A DNA stretch of 39,916 nucleotides from Chara braunii (GCA_003427395.1 BFEA01000294.1:874412-914327); one strand, 5' to 3'. Shown: positions 19,239-29,264, counted from the stretch's first letter. Translations and numbers: made by a program. Notes: generated from the sequence alone by a model not told the origin.

Positions 19239-20351
19239 TGTGAGGAATGTGTCCTCATGGGGCCCTAGCCAACATGCACATGTTCTGGACTGCGGCCCCC
19301 AGCAAGCCTCGTGCCCGCCCTAAGTGAAGGCGGGCCTGAATATTCACGAGAGGCCCTTATCTCAGCATTGGGTATCAGACAGTTGCAGCACGCCAGTTGG
19401 TTGAAATGCAACCTGGGCCTCTCCTTGGGCTCTTTCCAGAAGTAGCAGCTGTGTAAAACAGTTGAGCCCAGGATGCAGGTGGTTGCGCCCTGGGCACACA
19501 CAGTGTGAGGCCGACATATCACGAAGTGGCCGCGGGCCAATGAGAATGCGGCATTGCCGTCACACCTATCCCGCGGGCAAATGCAAACAAGGCAAACACT
19601 TGGAGCCTGGAGGCATCCTGAAGGTGCCCAACCGAAGAGGGCCCAGCCCCTTAACTGTAGGAATGGGCCTGGGCACAGACACTGGGCCCCTACTGGAAGC
19701 TACTGGAAACTTCCTCGGCCAGGCCCAGGCAGCCCAGCAGGGCAGCTACTCCCATATAGGGAGGAGGCCGGCTTGAGGAAGCCAGTCTGGCCTACGCAGG
19801 CAATGCGGACACACTGCTGTGTCGCTGCGCAAGTGTCTGCGTTAGTGCTGTAGGCTGGGGCGCATGCGGGCGTTATGAGGTGAAGAGGGGCACTGCAGGG
19901 CAGCGGGGCACTTAGCGGCCATATCCGGGCTGCAGGGGCGCGGGCAGGTGACGAGTGAAAGTGGTCTTCAGGGAAGGAGGCGCATGAGTGGGTGTACAAG
20001 GTCTGATGAGGGGAGAAGATAGAACGTACCCGGTGTATGTGGGAGGTTGGCATTGGTGTTGACGTCATGTACATTGGTTTTTGACAGCGGTGATCCTGTT
20101 GCATGAATGTAGATAGGATAGATAGGCTGAGTAGAGTAGGCTGGCGCTGGGCGCCATACAGTAGGAGCGACATTGGATACTGCGTTGGTGTGGCCAGAGG
20201 GCTTGGACATTGGCTCACGAGTTCATTGTATCGCTCTTATGTGGATGGAATCCTGGTGCATTTATGCTCTCTGCTTGGTACATGACTATCTGGACTTCTG
20301 CGCGATTTTGCAACTTGTTTTTCTGTCTATCGCTCTTGCTCATATTCCTTC
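19239..20351 (+). repeat. Solo LTR D, related to the LTRs of elements B and C
   Basis: Starts TGTGAGGAATGTGTCCTCA and carries the shared inner hairpin GCCCGCC-CTAAGTGAA-GGCGGGC and the CGCCAGTTGGTTGA block. It stays alignable with the element C LTR up to TTGCTCATATTCCTT (20350), which is within about 3 bases of the predicted LTR end. No gag or pol follows, so it is a solo LTR, probably left by LTR-LTR recombination. No target-site duplication is evident. Its end supports the LTR limits proposed for B and C. Confidence 0.7.
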
Positions 20352-20684
20352 TAGGAAGGTCCGAAGGACGCCATTGATTACTTCCCGTCGGAAGGATGTA
20401 CCACCCTTCACCCCTGCCTAAGTTGGCCTCATTGACATACTGTTGGAGACGGCTGTTACTCCTACCTACCTCCCTGCTGTTTACTGTCCGTAACCCCCCA
20501 CTGGTGACCATTACTCCTAGCTACCTCCCTGCTGTTTACTGTTTGTAACCCCCCTGTGGTGACCTTCTCTAGCCTGTTCCTGTCAGCTACATGGCTGTCT
20601 GATTTGCGCGAGTTGCTGGCGCGGCTAGTTTGGTTTCCCTCTGCGTACTATGCTAAACCCTAAACCCTGTAGTCCTGGGCCTAG
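20352..20684. other. Spacer with 55 bp tandem repeat and a short telomere-like motif
   Basis: Two copies of a 55 bp unit (20456-20510 and 20511-20565) share TTACTCCTA(c/g)CTACCTCC, CTGCTGTTTACTG and GTAACCCCCC. CTAAACCCTAAACCCTG near 20652 contains two copies of the plant-type telomere unit, too few to mean a telomere. No coding signal is seen. Confidence 0.6.
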
Positions 20685-20785
20685 TGCGAGGATACAAGTC
20701 CTCGGCATGGCTGCAAGGGGGGGCCGCTGCAAGCATCGTGCACTCCCTAAGTGAAGGCGGCCCCCGTATCTCAAGTGGCCGAAAT
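20685..20785 (+). repeat. Short LTR relic E
   Basis: TGCGAGGATACAAGTCCTCGGC repeats the LTR 5' end of element C with the stem CGAGGA/TCCTCG. CCCTAAGTGAAGGCGG, from the inner hairpin, follows at about the right distance. Similarity fades after about 100 bases. 20786-21013 is anonymous, with an A-rich low-complexity run at 20890-20960. Confidence 0.6.
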
Positions 20786-21013
20786 TGCAATTTTTTCCAA
20801 CCCTTCTGGGTGCCAGACATACTTGCGGCGCATTGAGGTCCACGCCTCAGCGCACGTCTGGCGCACCTTGCGCACCGCACCTGATGCGGTGCAAAAAAAG
20901 AAAAGAAAAGGAAAAAAGAAAAAAAAAAAAGGTGCCGCCCCCCAAAAAAAGAAAGTGCAAGGGGTCATGGAACACCCTGCCCTAAGGAGGGAAGAAACTC
21001 ACTTCACATCTCG

Positions 21014-21119
21014 TAGGCACCCTCATCATAACCGTATCTGACCCAAATCATCACCTGTATGGACTCCAATGTATGCAGGTGACGATTTGGGTAAGATACA
21101 GTCATGATGAGGGTGCCTA
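21014..21119. repeat. Imperfect palindrome abutting the element C LTR
   Basis: 21014-21060 and 21073-21119 are 47-base inverted arms with about five mismatches around a 12-base spacer. The right arm ends at the base before the TG of the LTR (21120). It could be a small MITE or foldback sequence that served as the insertion site. Confidence 0.75.
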
Positions 21120-22189
21120 TGCGAGGATCTGGGTCCTCGGCAGGCCTAAGGGGCCTCTTGCTGCAGATGTGCCCGCCCTAAGCGAAAGCGGGCCTGACAA
21201 ATTACTAGAAGCCCTAAGCTGTCAATATCGTATTTGGGGTCCAGGCAGTTTCGTCACACCAGTTGGTTGAGGAATACACAGGCCGAGCAGCGAGACATAC
21301 CACGGCCTTCCAGGCCTTTCCAAAATGATGCAGGCCCTGGACGAGAATCGCAGGCTCATACACAGACAGTNACACAGGCCGAGCAGCGAGACATACCACG
21401 GCCTTCCAGGCCTTTCCAAAATGATGCAGGCCCTGGACGAGAATCGCAGGCTCATACACAGACAGTTGGGAGGCCCAACCGAATGAGGCCCAGTAGCTGC
21501 AACAGAGGCACAGCATCCTGGGGCCAGCCAGGCTGCGAAGGCAGGCAGGATCTTTCCATATAGGAAAGAGCTTGCTGCCTGGATTCTCATTCAGGCACTT
21601 GCTGGCTGGCGGCAGCGCTGCTGGAGCTTTTGCTCGTGTGCTGGCTGCTAGCGCTGGAGCAAGGTGGTGCGCACGTGCGGTCGTGTGTGGAAGCAGGGCG
21701 CAGCTGAGGGCAGCGCCATAGCACAGCCTCCATAGCTGGCTGAGGGCTTGGTTGTACAGTGAGGCGCAGGGGTGGTCTTCGGGTGTACAGAGGGAAAACG
21801 TGGGTGTAAGAAGAGGGAGAGAGAGAGAGAAGGATGATGATGATGATGATGATGTGAGGGCACATACCTGGTATTGGCGATAGTCTGCATTGGGCGACAT
21901 CTTCAAGTACTTCGTGAGCTGCTGACGTCCACAGTTGCATTGTCAATTAGTAGGCAGATTGTAGCTGTGTAGGAAGTAGGCTGGGCGCCAAACGCCAAGT
22001 ACGGAGATAGGGCCTGGACACTCATGTTGGTGGTGGCGAGAGCAAGCTCTCATTGACATTGGTTTTCAGTGTTACGAATCTTCATTGGTGTTATATTGGT
22101 GCATTTCTGGACACTGTGATACTATCTGGCCTTCAATGTGATTGTGTAATCTGGTTATTGTCATCTCGCTTCTGCTCATTTTCCTTGCA
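21120..22189 (+). repeat. 5' LTR of element C
   Basis: Starts TGCGAGGATCTGGG and ends TTTTCCTTGCA, 3 bases before the primer binding site. It matches the 3' LTR at 39666-39916. The start hairpin is CGAGGA-TCTGGG-TCCTCG (21122-21139); an inner hairpin around CTAAGCGAA follows near 21173-21195. A (GA)n then (GAT)n microsatellite lies at about 21815-21853. It includes the artefactual 95 bp duplication at 21276-21466, so the true length is about 974 bp. Confidence 0.82.
21276..21466. other. Probable assembly duplication in LTR C: two identical 95 bp copies around one N
   Basis: 21276-21370 and 21372-21466 are identical with a single N at 21371. The last 95 bases of the window (39822-39916) are the same sequence, so the window ends at exactly the same break point. 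Together with 6850-7040 this points to assembler k-mer overlaps and not biology. Confidence 0.9.
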
Positions 22190-22192
22190 CTT

Positions 22193-22210
22193 TGGTATCG
22201 GAGCTGGTTC
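22193..22210 (+). promoter_or_regulatory. Primer binding site of element C
   Basis: TGGTATCGGAGCTGGTTC follows the LTR by three bases and is close to the initiator methionine tRNA primer site TGGTATCAGAGC. Its position agrees with the LTR end found independently from solo LTR D. Confidence 0.72.
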
Positions 22211-23441
22211 AAACTGCGCTTCATTGGTTCTTTGCCATAGCTGTTTGGTGCTTCGCATGAGGTGTGGGGCAGTGATAAGGCTTCGGTGTTGAACAGCAGG
22301 CGGCCCAGGGTCGTGTGGGCGTGCCAGGAAGCTATGTGGTGACATTAGGGGTGTACGCTGGATGATGAGAGCTCACTGATGTGGCATTTAAGCCGAGGTG
22401 GAACTGCATTCTGCTGTTGGTTGTGCCGAGGCAAAAACCGGTCATCATAAATGCACATCAGGTTGCCGGTGAGAAATCTGTGGTTGGGGACAGCATTATG
22501 AGGTATGTTGCTCTCTTCCTTACCTACCCTCTTCATTACTTTTTACCGTGAGGAAGCGAGTTCTGTCGTGAGAGTCCTCTCAATGTGAGGTGTCGCGAGC
22601 ACTCAACCTTGAGAGTCGACATTCTTCCTGGGCAGCAAGCTGGTGGGAGACAGGTGAAGCCTCTGAAGGGCCCTGGACGAAGCACTCGGGTCACGGTCAC
22701 CATGCCAACCCGCTGGGACTAGTACACGCATGCTTTGCCGCAAGTCCTTGGTTCTGCTGCTGCGCAATAGAGGTCATGCAAGGCATGTCAGCCCTTTGGA
22801 CGGATGCTTACCAGACCGTCTTTAAATATTTCTGGTGGGGACTCGGTGTTGATTCTGGCTGTGATCGTCGTCCTGTCTGCGACGTTAAATAATTCCCGAG
22901 GACCTTGGGGGCAGTTTAAAACCGGGTGTAAGGCTCGTTGCATGCGAGGATAAATAAGGTGCAGGGGCTGGCAGGTTCGGCCTAGACTTGGGGCACAGGG
23001 GTGGGCCGGATTGCACACCTTCAAACACGCTGCTCAACCAGATGCTTAGGACGTCGACACAAAGTGACTACTCAAGAGGGATACAGGGGGAGGGTTGGAT
23101 TCCGGTAACTGTTCGTTGTGGCACTAATTAGAAGAATTGCCATCCAACATGCATCTCCACAGGTGATTATTTTTATTTTGATTACTTAGTTGTATGGACT
23201 TGTTAACAACTGACAGACAACTGCAGATAGGTTAATTTTCCTTTCTGCTGCATCGCATTCTGTGCAAGAGTAATCTAAAAATAGAATTGAAATTACCTGT
23301 AGGACCCGACAATGATTGCTGGTTACCACTTGACTACTCTCTAGGTTGACTGAAAATAATTGATTGTTCATAGCTGGTTGTGCGTCATGCTGAGGTAGGA
23401 TTCAGTGTGGACTCTAGTTTAGATCACGCACACTGTTGTTC
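22211..23441 (+). other. Untranslated leader of element C
   Basis: Homologous to the element B leader in blocks; it includes the AG|GTATGT donor-like site at 22501-22508 and the CTCAACCTTGAGAGTCG block. The hairpin box is at 22864-22902, and GCGAGGATAAATA with ACAGGGGTGGGCCG follows near 22945-23010. The last ~300 bases are AT-rich and anonymous. No protein is conserved between the two leaders. Confidence 0.65.
22864..22902 (+). promoter_or_regulatory. Conserved leader hairpin box, copy in element C
   Basis: CGTCG-TCCTGTCTG-CGACG forms a 5 bp stem with a 9-base loop, followed by TTAAATAATTCCCGAGGAC. It corresponds to the boxes at 718 and 12222. Confidence 0.55.
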
Positions 23442-23613
23442 ATGAGTGATGCAGGCGGTAGTGAGGAGGAGGAACGAGTAGTGGAACATCTTAGAGTGAC
23501 TCGTAGAACTGCACTCAATTAACCGATTACCTTCTTAGAGTTAGGCCAGGGAGGGGGAAGGCGGCTGAGAAGGGAAGCCAGGGAAAGGACGATATTAGAG
23601 AGGGTTAGGACAG
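23442..23613 (+). pseudogene. gag: Element C gag, N-terminal piece before the LINE
   Basis: Starts ATGAGTGATGC, the same MSD start as element B, and encodes a short acidic stretch, then an Arg/Glu-rich helix (RRLRREARERTILE). TAA at 23520-23522 interrupts it. At 23607-23613 the frame meets the inserted sequence; the next gag residues are found at 34208 in the same sense. The alignment with element B (LRERQQQQRRARAAEA) supports continuity across the insertion. Confidence 0.72.
23607..23613 (+). repeat. Left target-site duplication of the LINE insertion
   Basis: AGGACAG occurs here and again at 34208-34214 directly after the terminal A tract. Seven bases is short for a LINE but the position is supported by gag continuity. 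Confidence 0.6.
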
Positions 23614-25519
23614 TGATCGTGGTTCTACAATTCGAAACACTAGAGTAAAGGCAAGGCTGCGTTATTTGCAAGCGCTTACGAGCGCGCGGTCGCGCCGGCA
23701 CGTGCGCTACGGTGACGCGCATTTTCAACGTCGGCAAGGGGGCAGTAAACGGAGCGCTTTCCCTGGAAATGGAAATTGAAAACGACGTTTGTTCTGCGTG
23801 ACACGTAGAGGGCGTGGTAATCAGAGTTCTATTATGACAAGGTCTACTCTCGGTGTCTTCTGCTGGAGTCGCCACGTCGGGCACGTGGGATTGAAAGCAG
23901 CGTTTCTCTCATCAGAACAGAAGAGAGAGAAGTTGGAAGTAAACGGAAGGAAGCTGTGAAAGGGCTTGTTGGTTGTCGTGCATACTTCCAGAAGGCGTGG
24001 AGAGAAGGACGTGTAAGGGGAATGGTGCGCAGTTTGAGAAACGTGAGAATATCAAGTGAATGAAGCGTTGTATCACAAGGGGAACGGTGAACAGCTGGTG
24101 GAACACGATAGAAGGAAGAAAAGTTGAAGGAAGGTGAGAGATAAGAGGTTCAAAGGAAGTTAACAGGTATGGATCGGATAACGTGAGACTCCATACTCTT
24201 CCTATATTAATCAAGGGGAGGGATTCTATTTTCTTATTATTTCGATTGCGCCTTCCCGAGATAGTTTTGGAAAATCTGTGTGGAAGATTGGGAGTGGTAG
24301 ATAAAGGAGAAATTGCAGGATTGGAAGCGCGAGTCAATGCTAAAGAATATCTCTACTACAGGGTTGCAATGAGAATAAGGGGGGAGGGACAAAGACGATA
24401 CCTATTCCCCGGCTATTACTGATTGGTACATTCCGAGTGCATGTGGAAGATTGGAAGCATGGGATAATGGTGAAGGAAATTGGAAGAATGAACGAAGGAA
24501 ATCTCGCATGCAAAAGATTGGATGCGCCGTGAGCAGGCTGAGTGCATTATTATTTGGAGTGCAAATGCGTTGAAAGAATGCGTGGCATTAATGTGGGGAA
24601 AGGTGGAGCGCTGGCGAATGGTTCGAATGGGAGGCAGCAGTGGTTGATATGGCGGGAAAGGAAAATCATCATAAAGGATTATTTTTAGTTATTTCCTGGA
24701 GGATGAGTTTGTAACTACATTTAATGCGCTCGTGCGTAGGAAGGTGCCTCAAGAAGGAGGAGCAGACAAACGATCGACGTGCACGAACACACCAATGAAA
24801 AGGGATTCTCATTTTCAATTAGTTTCTACCAAATTCTGAGAAGCGACGGACAATACAGTAGGAGTGATTACAGTTGAATCATAGTGACGAGAGATAGAGT
24901 GGTGTTGAAAAATGTGAGGCATTGCACTGTGGGAAGATCGTGGGTTGATGGAAGTGAGGAGTTTCATTTCCCACAAGATGATCATGAAACTGCACTCTCA
25001 GAGTTGAGTGTGACGCAGGAATCAGGCGAAATCGTTGATATGAAAGCATAAGTGACAGATGTGGATGGTGATCAGGGGGTCCACGTGGGATACATATCCT
25101 CATATATGATTTCATGAGCGCCTTGGTTAGGGGAATCAAGCAATCTACTGAAGTCAAGTGTCAACAAGAGGGGAGTGGAAATACTCATAGGATATTGAGA
25201 CAAGGTAGGTGCATCTGGAAACGATAGGGTCCGTAATCGAAGGGTGACCAAGGTTATGACATGAGGTGATTAAAGGCGGCAGATAAAAGTGAGAGCAGGG
25301 GTGGAAACTACTCGACTCTCATTAGAGTGCGCTATGAAAAAGGAGGGGTGGGGAGTAAGCCAGGGGGTACAAGGAGATAAGGGGGGTGAGGAGAAAGGAA
25401 GGCAGAGGAGGACGAGACTACAGGGGAAGGGGAAGGAGAAGAAAGGGGTAGGTAGGAAGGGTAGGAAAGGGTGAAGGAAAACTTACAGGTAATCCCCTGA
25501 CTCATCTTCATCCCCCATC

Positions 25520-25554
<35 letters not shown>
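23614..25554 (+). other. Non-coding 5' segment of the insertion ending in A31
   Basis: No supported protein; purine-rich, especially 25320-25480 (GGA/GAAGG runs). It ends in 31 consecutive A residues (25524-25554). It could be the LINE 5' UTR with an internal A tract, or an older poly(A)-tailed insertion whose tail received the LINE. It shows no visible similarity to the LINE 3' UTR. Confidence 0.5.
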
Positions 25555-25555
<1 letters not shown>

Positions 25556-25582
25556 ACAAAACTACAACACTCAGCCGCAAAA

Positions 25583-27688
25583 ATGACGCGAATAATTCAA
25601 CATCACAGGAGTCAGAGGAGTCATAAAATGAGGGAGTCAACTCTCATGATCAGAGGGGCAATGAGACAGTTAGTAGTACGACAAGTTCATACCCCAGTAA
25701 GAATTGAAACAAGGCAGAAGCAAGGCAAGGAGCTAGAAAGTCATCCAGTGGAGGTTAACATGATGGATGGGGAAATTATGACAGCAGAAGAAGAGCAGAA
25801 CGAAAGGAAGGAGCACAAGGACAGTATGGAACAGGCCATTGTCCCTTTTAACCTGGAACTGAATGTACAGCAGGGGGGGATAATCAGCAACCCTCTTTAT
25901 AAAGATGATGGAACAGGAGGGAAAGAGATAGAAGGTGATCAGGCATCCATTCAAGAATCAGACATCACGAAATTGAATGGAGGGCAGGCCAGAGGTTACG
26001 TATTAGCCCCGGGCATTGGATCGGTGCTTACGTTTAGACATCAGAGGATGTCTACAACATCACAGATTTCACAAGGAGGCAGGAGAAGCTTGGTGGTTCA
26101 GACCGGCTCCTCACAAGAAGGATTGCAAGAGTCAAGAAGAAGGAAAGGAGGTGAAGGAGAGGAGGGAAAGGAAGGAAAAGGGGAGGAGAGTGGGAAAGGA
26201 GAGGAGGGAGGGGAGGGTAGGGGTAAAGGGAAGGAAATCAGTTTAAGTAAGGAAGGTATTTTGATGAAAGAACAAGAAAAGGACGAGAGGGCTGATGTAT
26301 CTCAGGAACAGATCCAACAGCAAGGGGGGAGATCCCCTATGCACGGTAGATCACAGAATCAGGATCGGCATTCGTCGTGGGTTCAGTGCGTAAAAGGGCA
26401 GCTTTAGAACAAAGAATTGGAAATCAGGATGCAGGGGGAACAATCGCAACCCTTAAAAATACCACTGACCAGCTTATCAACACCAAAGGTTTTTTTCCTA
26501 TCTAAATTCATCATTTCATCAGAGAATCGGGTGGTCGAGCAAGCTGGGAAAAAATCATTAATTAAAACATACCCGACTCAGAAATTGGAAGAAAGGGATG
26601 CAATATATTTGGCACACGCCAACAACTGGGTGTTCCATGATGTTTCTGCGTACAAGTCAACGAATGATAAAATCAAATGGATATGTAAGCAATTATCAGC
26701 ATACAAAGGGAGTTATGAGGCGGTGTGTCAGGACTTTCTCATCCTTTCAATCTCATCGACCATTTTTACGGTATTATGTCTGTTGATTTCGGACAAGAAG
26801 ACAATTGAAGGATGGAAAAAATTAAGGTGCGAACGATCAGAAGTCAGAATCTACCCATGGACGCCGCCTAAACAGGGGCCGGATGAAAGGAGGAAGCAAA
26901 TGATGGAGGAGCATTATTGGGTAGAATTTAGACAAATCCCGATAGAAATACAAGCTGCCTTTATTCACGATTTTGTGATTAATTATGATATTGTAGATTT
27001 CATAGATCCTCTTCCAACTTATGCAGCAAAGAGGGATGACTATTTAATGTTAGCCCTCAACCACCCTACAAATATTCCTTTCAACATAGATGATGTCATT
27101 CCATATAGGGTGGGAGGAAGAGAATATCATATACACACGGAACACAAATTAAGACCATGGTGTTTCAGATGCAGAGCTTATGGACATTTGAGTTTGGACG
27201 CCACGTGTGCTCAAAACCCGGCCAAGAAGAATAGAGCTACAGGGAGACTTATTAGGGACCCATTCAAACCTAACCTTTGGCGTACAGTGGATGCAGGGCA
27301 TGAGGGGTGGGTATATGTAGAAGGAACAAGGAAAGGGGAACTGAATCAAGGATGGATATGGGAAAGACAGGAAGATCCAAATTGGGAAACCAAACCTTCC
27401 GATACATGGACTCCACCAGAAATGCCAGGGAATAGAACACGAGTAGGGCAAGGATCAAATAACAACCAGAATGTGACCCATATCGCATCTGGCTCTAAGG
27501 GTTCTCAAAGTATGTCTGAAATTGAAAAATCATCCCAGGAAGGAGGCGCAGAGAACCCAGGGATACAGAACAAGAAAAAAGTATCAGTTTCACAACAGCA
27601 ATGGAGGCCAGTACTCAAAGGAAGAAAGGAAGCAAGTGAAGTAAAAAAGGTAATGCCAGGGCCCCATCCTTCTGATTTTATTAATTAA
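25583..27688 (+). pseudogene. LINE ORF1-like protein with CCHC knuckle
   Basis: ATG at 25583 (GCAAAAATGACG) opens a frame interrupted by TAG at 26405-26407 and continuing in the same frame to TAA at 27686-27688. The first 274 codons are charged and low in complexity, with a Gly/Glu/Lys run. The second part holds an RNA-binding-like region typical of plant LINE ORF1 (EEHYWVEFRQIPIEIQ, then DDVIPYRVGGREY). It also holds a variant zinc knuckle CFRCRAYGHLSLDATC (C-X2-C-X4-H-X6-C, about 27161-27209). ORF1 proteins bind LINE RNA as chaperones. The family resemblance (DUF4283-like plus zf-CCHC) is from memory. Confidence 0.68.
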
Positions 27689-27712
27689 AATGAGAAGGGC
27701 TCCTTCTTCCTA

Positions 27713-28927
27713 TTGGACAAAGAACAAGAATCTGACTCGGAGCAGGAGGAGAACGAGAAATCACTAGAACAAGGATCGCTTGTTGTGTATTCTCAAGACC
27801 AAAAAGAGAATGAGTACCAGGACCCAGAAAAAAGGAGAAAGAGGAAAAGGAAACAAATTACGAGTCCAATGAGGGATACAGATTTTTCACAGGCATCTCA
27901 AGTATCAGTGTACAAGGTGTCAGAAACAAAGGATCAACCTACACTGGAGTCCAATCAACAAGAAGAGGTGGGGTCTTCTGAAAGTAAGGAACATAAAGAG
28001 TCAGACTCTGATCCTTTCTCAAAGGCTTTTGGGCCGGCTCCAATGGAAGTGGATCTCGTTATCTCAATAGAGGAATTTGAAATGAAGGAATGTACGGAAC
28101 ATAATACCCCAGAATTGATAGAGGATAGACTGAACCACCTAGCTGAGTGGTTAATCAAGAATCTGAAGGATGGATATGGGGAAGGTCCAGAGGAATTTTG
28201 GGATACTTCCTATGCACAACTATTGGAACTTTTAAATGATAGTTTTAGTCTCAAACAAGTATTGGAACAGGGTCTTCCAGAGGGGGCATGTCGGACAATA
28301 GTAAGTCACTGGATATTGGAGATAGTGGGAGAAATGTTCCAACCACCGATTCCTATGGATAAAGAGATAATCAAGAAGGGGAATGAATCCCCAGTACAAG
28401 ACACTGTAAAGACGCAAGGAGTAAAGGAAAGCAAATTATTAGAAAGTGGTATTTTAGATACGCAGGAAGAGAAAGAAAAAACGGAGGATGATGGAATAAG
28501 AGATACGACGGAAAAGGAAGTGATAGGGGAGGAGGATAAAGAAGGAAAGGAACATGGTGATTCATCTTCGGATAATCAAGAGGATATTCAAGAGGAGGTA
28601 AACTCCCTTGGAAAAGGAGAAATAGAGGAGGAGGATATTTTCACCTCCCAAGAATCAAATGGTTCTCAAAAAAAGAAGGGATTGAAAGAGGGCAGGATTA
28701 CCCCCTCCTTGTTAGCAAGAAAGGAAGGAATTGACATGGGCAAGAGGAAAAAATTGAGGCATGTATTAGAAAAAGGGCAAATTAATGGTGCGACGTCCCC
28801 CAAAGGTAATTTGGTCATTCCGGTCCGGAAAAAAAGGAGGAAAATGGGAAATAGGTCTTTCACCGATAGGTCAAGATCAATATGGGGGAGTGACATTGAG
28901 AGGATGGATGACACATGTAGAATATAA
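27713..28927 (+). CDS. LINE Glu/Lys-rich open frame, same frame as ORF1
   Basis: Open for 404 codons directly after the TAA at 27686, in the same frame as the ORF1 segments. It is very rich in Glu, Lys, Ser and Gln, with no recognised domain; WLIKNLKDGYGEGPEEFWDTS near 28150 is the least low-complexity part. The indicated start codon is TTG, so it probably is not an independent gene. It may be the C-terminal part of a long ORF1 cut by the TAA, or a linker. The last 143 bases overlap the next frame. Confidence 0.45.
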   Translation: MDKEQESDSEQEENEKSLEQGSLVVYSQDQKENEYQDPEKRRKRKRKQITSPMRDTDFSQASQVSVYKVSETKDQPTLESNQQEEVGSSESKEHKESDSDPFSKAFGPAPMEVDLVISIEEFEMKECTEHNTPELIEDRLNHLAEWLIKNLKDGYGEGPEEFWDTSYAQLLELLNDSFSLKQVLEQGLPEGACRTIVSHWILEIVGEMFQPPIPMDKEIIKKGNESPVQDTVKTQGVKESKLLESGILDTQEEKEKTEDDGIRDTTEKEVIGEEDKEGKEHGDSSSDNQEDIQEEVNSLGKGEIEEEDIFTSQESNGSQKKKGLKEGRITPSLLARKEGIDMGKRKKLRHVLEKGQINGATSPKGNLVIPVRKKRRKMGNRSFTDRSRSIWGSDIERMDDTCRI

Positions 28928-29252
28928 CAGTTCCGGGGATAGGACCTTCAAGAGGGATATGCATGACTTTCTGTCCAAACATTATGATCCTGGACCTCAA
29001 GCGACTCAAACTCTGACAGGGGATCAGGCCAAGATGGCCAAACGGGATATATTTGTAAAGTTTGAGGAAAACAAGGAATCTGGGCTTAAATGGTACTCAC
29101 ATGTAGCCCTATTAGATCTGCAACAATTAAAAATAAAAGCCAATGTAGTATGGACGGTAACTGAAATTTCTGCTTTCTTATGTTTTATTCTACGACAAGG
29201 GATTCTTACGTCTTCAACAACATTAGAAGGGGGAGCATGGGTAAGGCTGTAG
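28785..29252 (+). CDS. LINE short frame upstream of endonuclease
   Basis: Starts at ATG 28786 region (MVRRPPKVIW), overlaps the preceding frame and runs in the same frame as the endonuclease ORF. TAG at 29250-29252 and TGA at 29262-29264 separate it from that ORF. No domain is recognised. It could be an N-terminal extension of ORF2 that has acquired stops, or be translated by reinitiation; the sequence does not decide. Confidence 0.35.
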   Translation: MVRRPPKVIWSFRSGKKGGKWEIGLSPIGQDQYGGVTLRGWMTHVEYNSSGDRTFKRDMHDFLSKHYDPGPQATQTLTGDQAKMAKRDIFVKFEENKESGLKWYSHVALLDLQQLKIKANVVWTVTEISAFLCFILRQGILTSSTTLEGGAWVRL

Positions 29253-29264
29253 ATGTCAATATGA

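Noticed and set aside
20652-20668. Interstitial telomere.
   Set aside because: Only two CCCTAAA-type units, which is common by chance in plant DNA.
20751-21041. Lys-rich open frame (poly-KKRKGKKKK).
   Set aside because: Produced by an A-rich low-complexity tract; no conserved protein and it overlaps an LTR relic.
21586-21946. His/Ser/Leu-rich minus-strand frames in LTR C.
   Set aside because: They come from the (GAT)n and (GA)n microsatellites, and the first also crosses the artefactual duplication.
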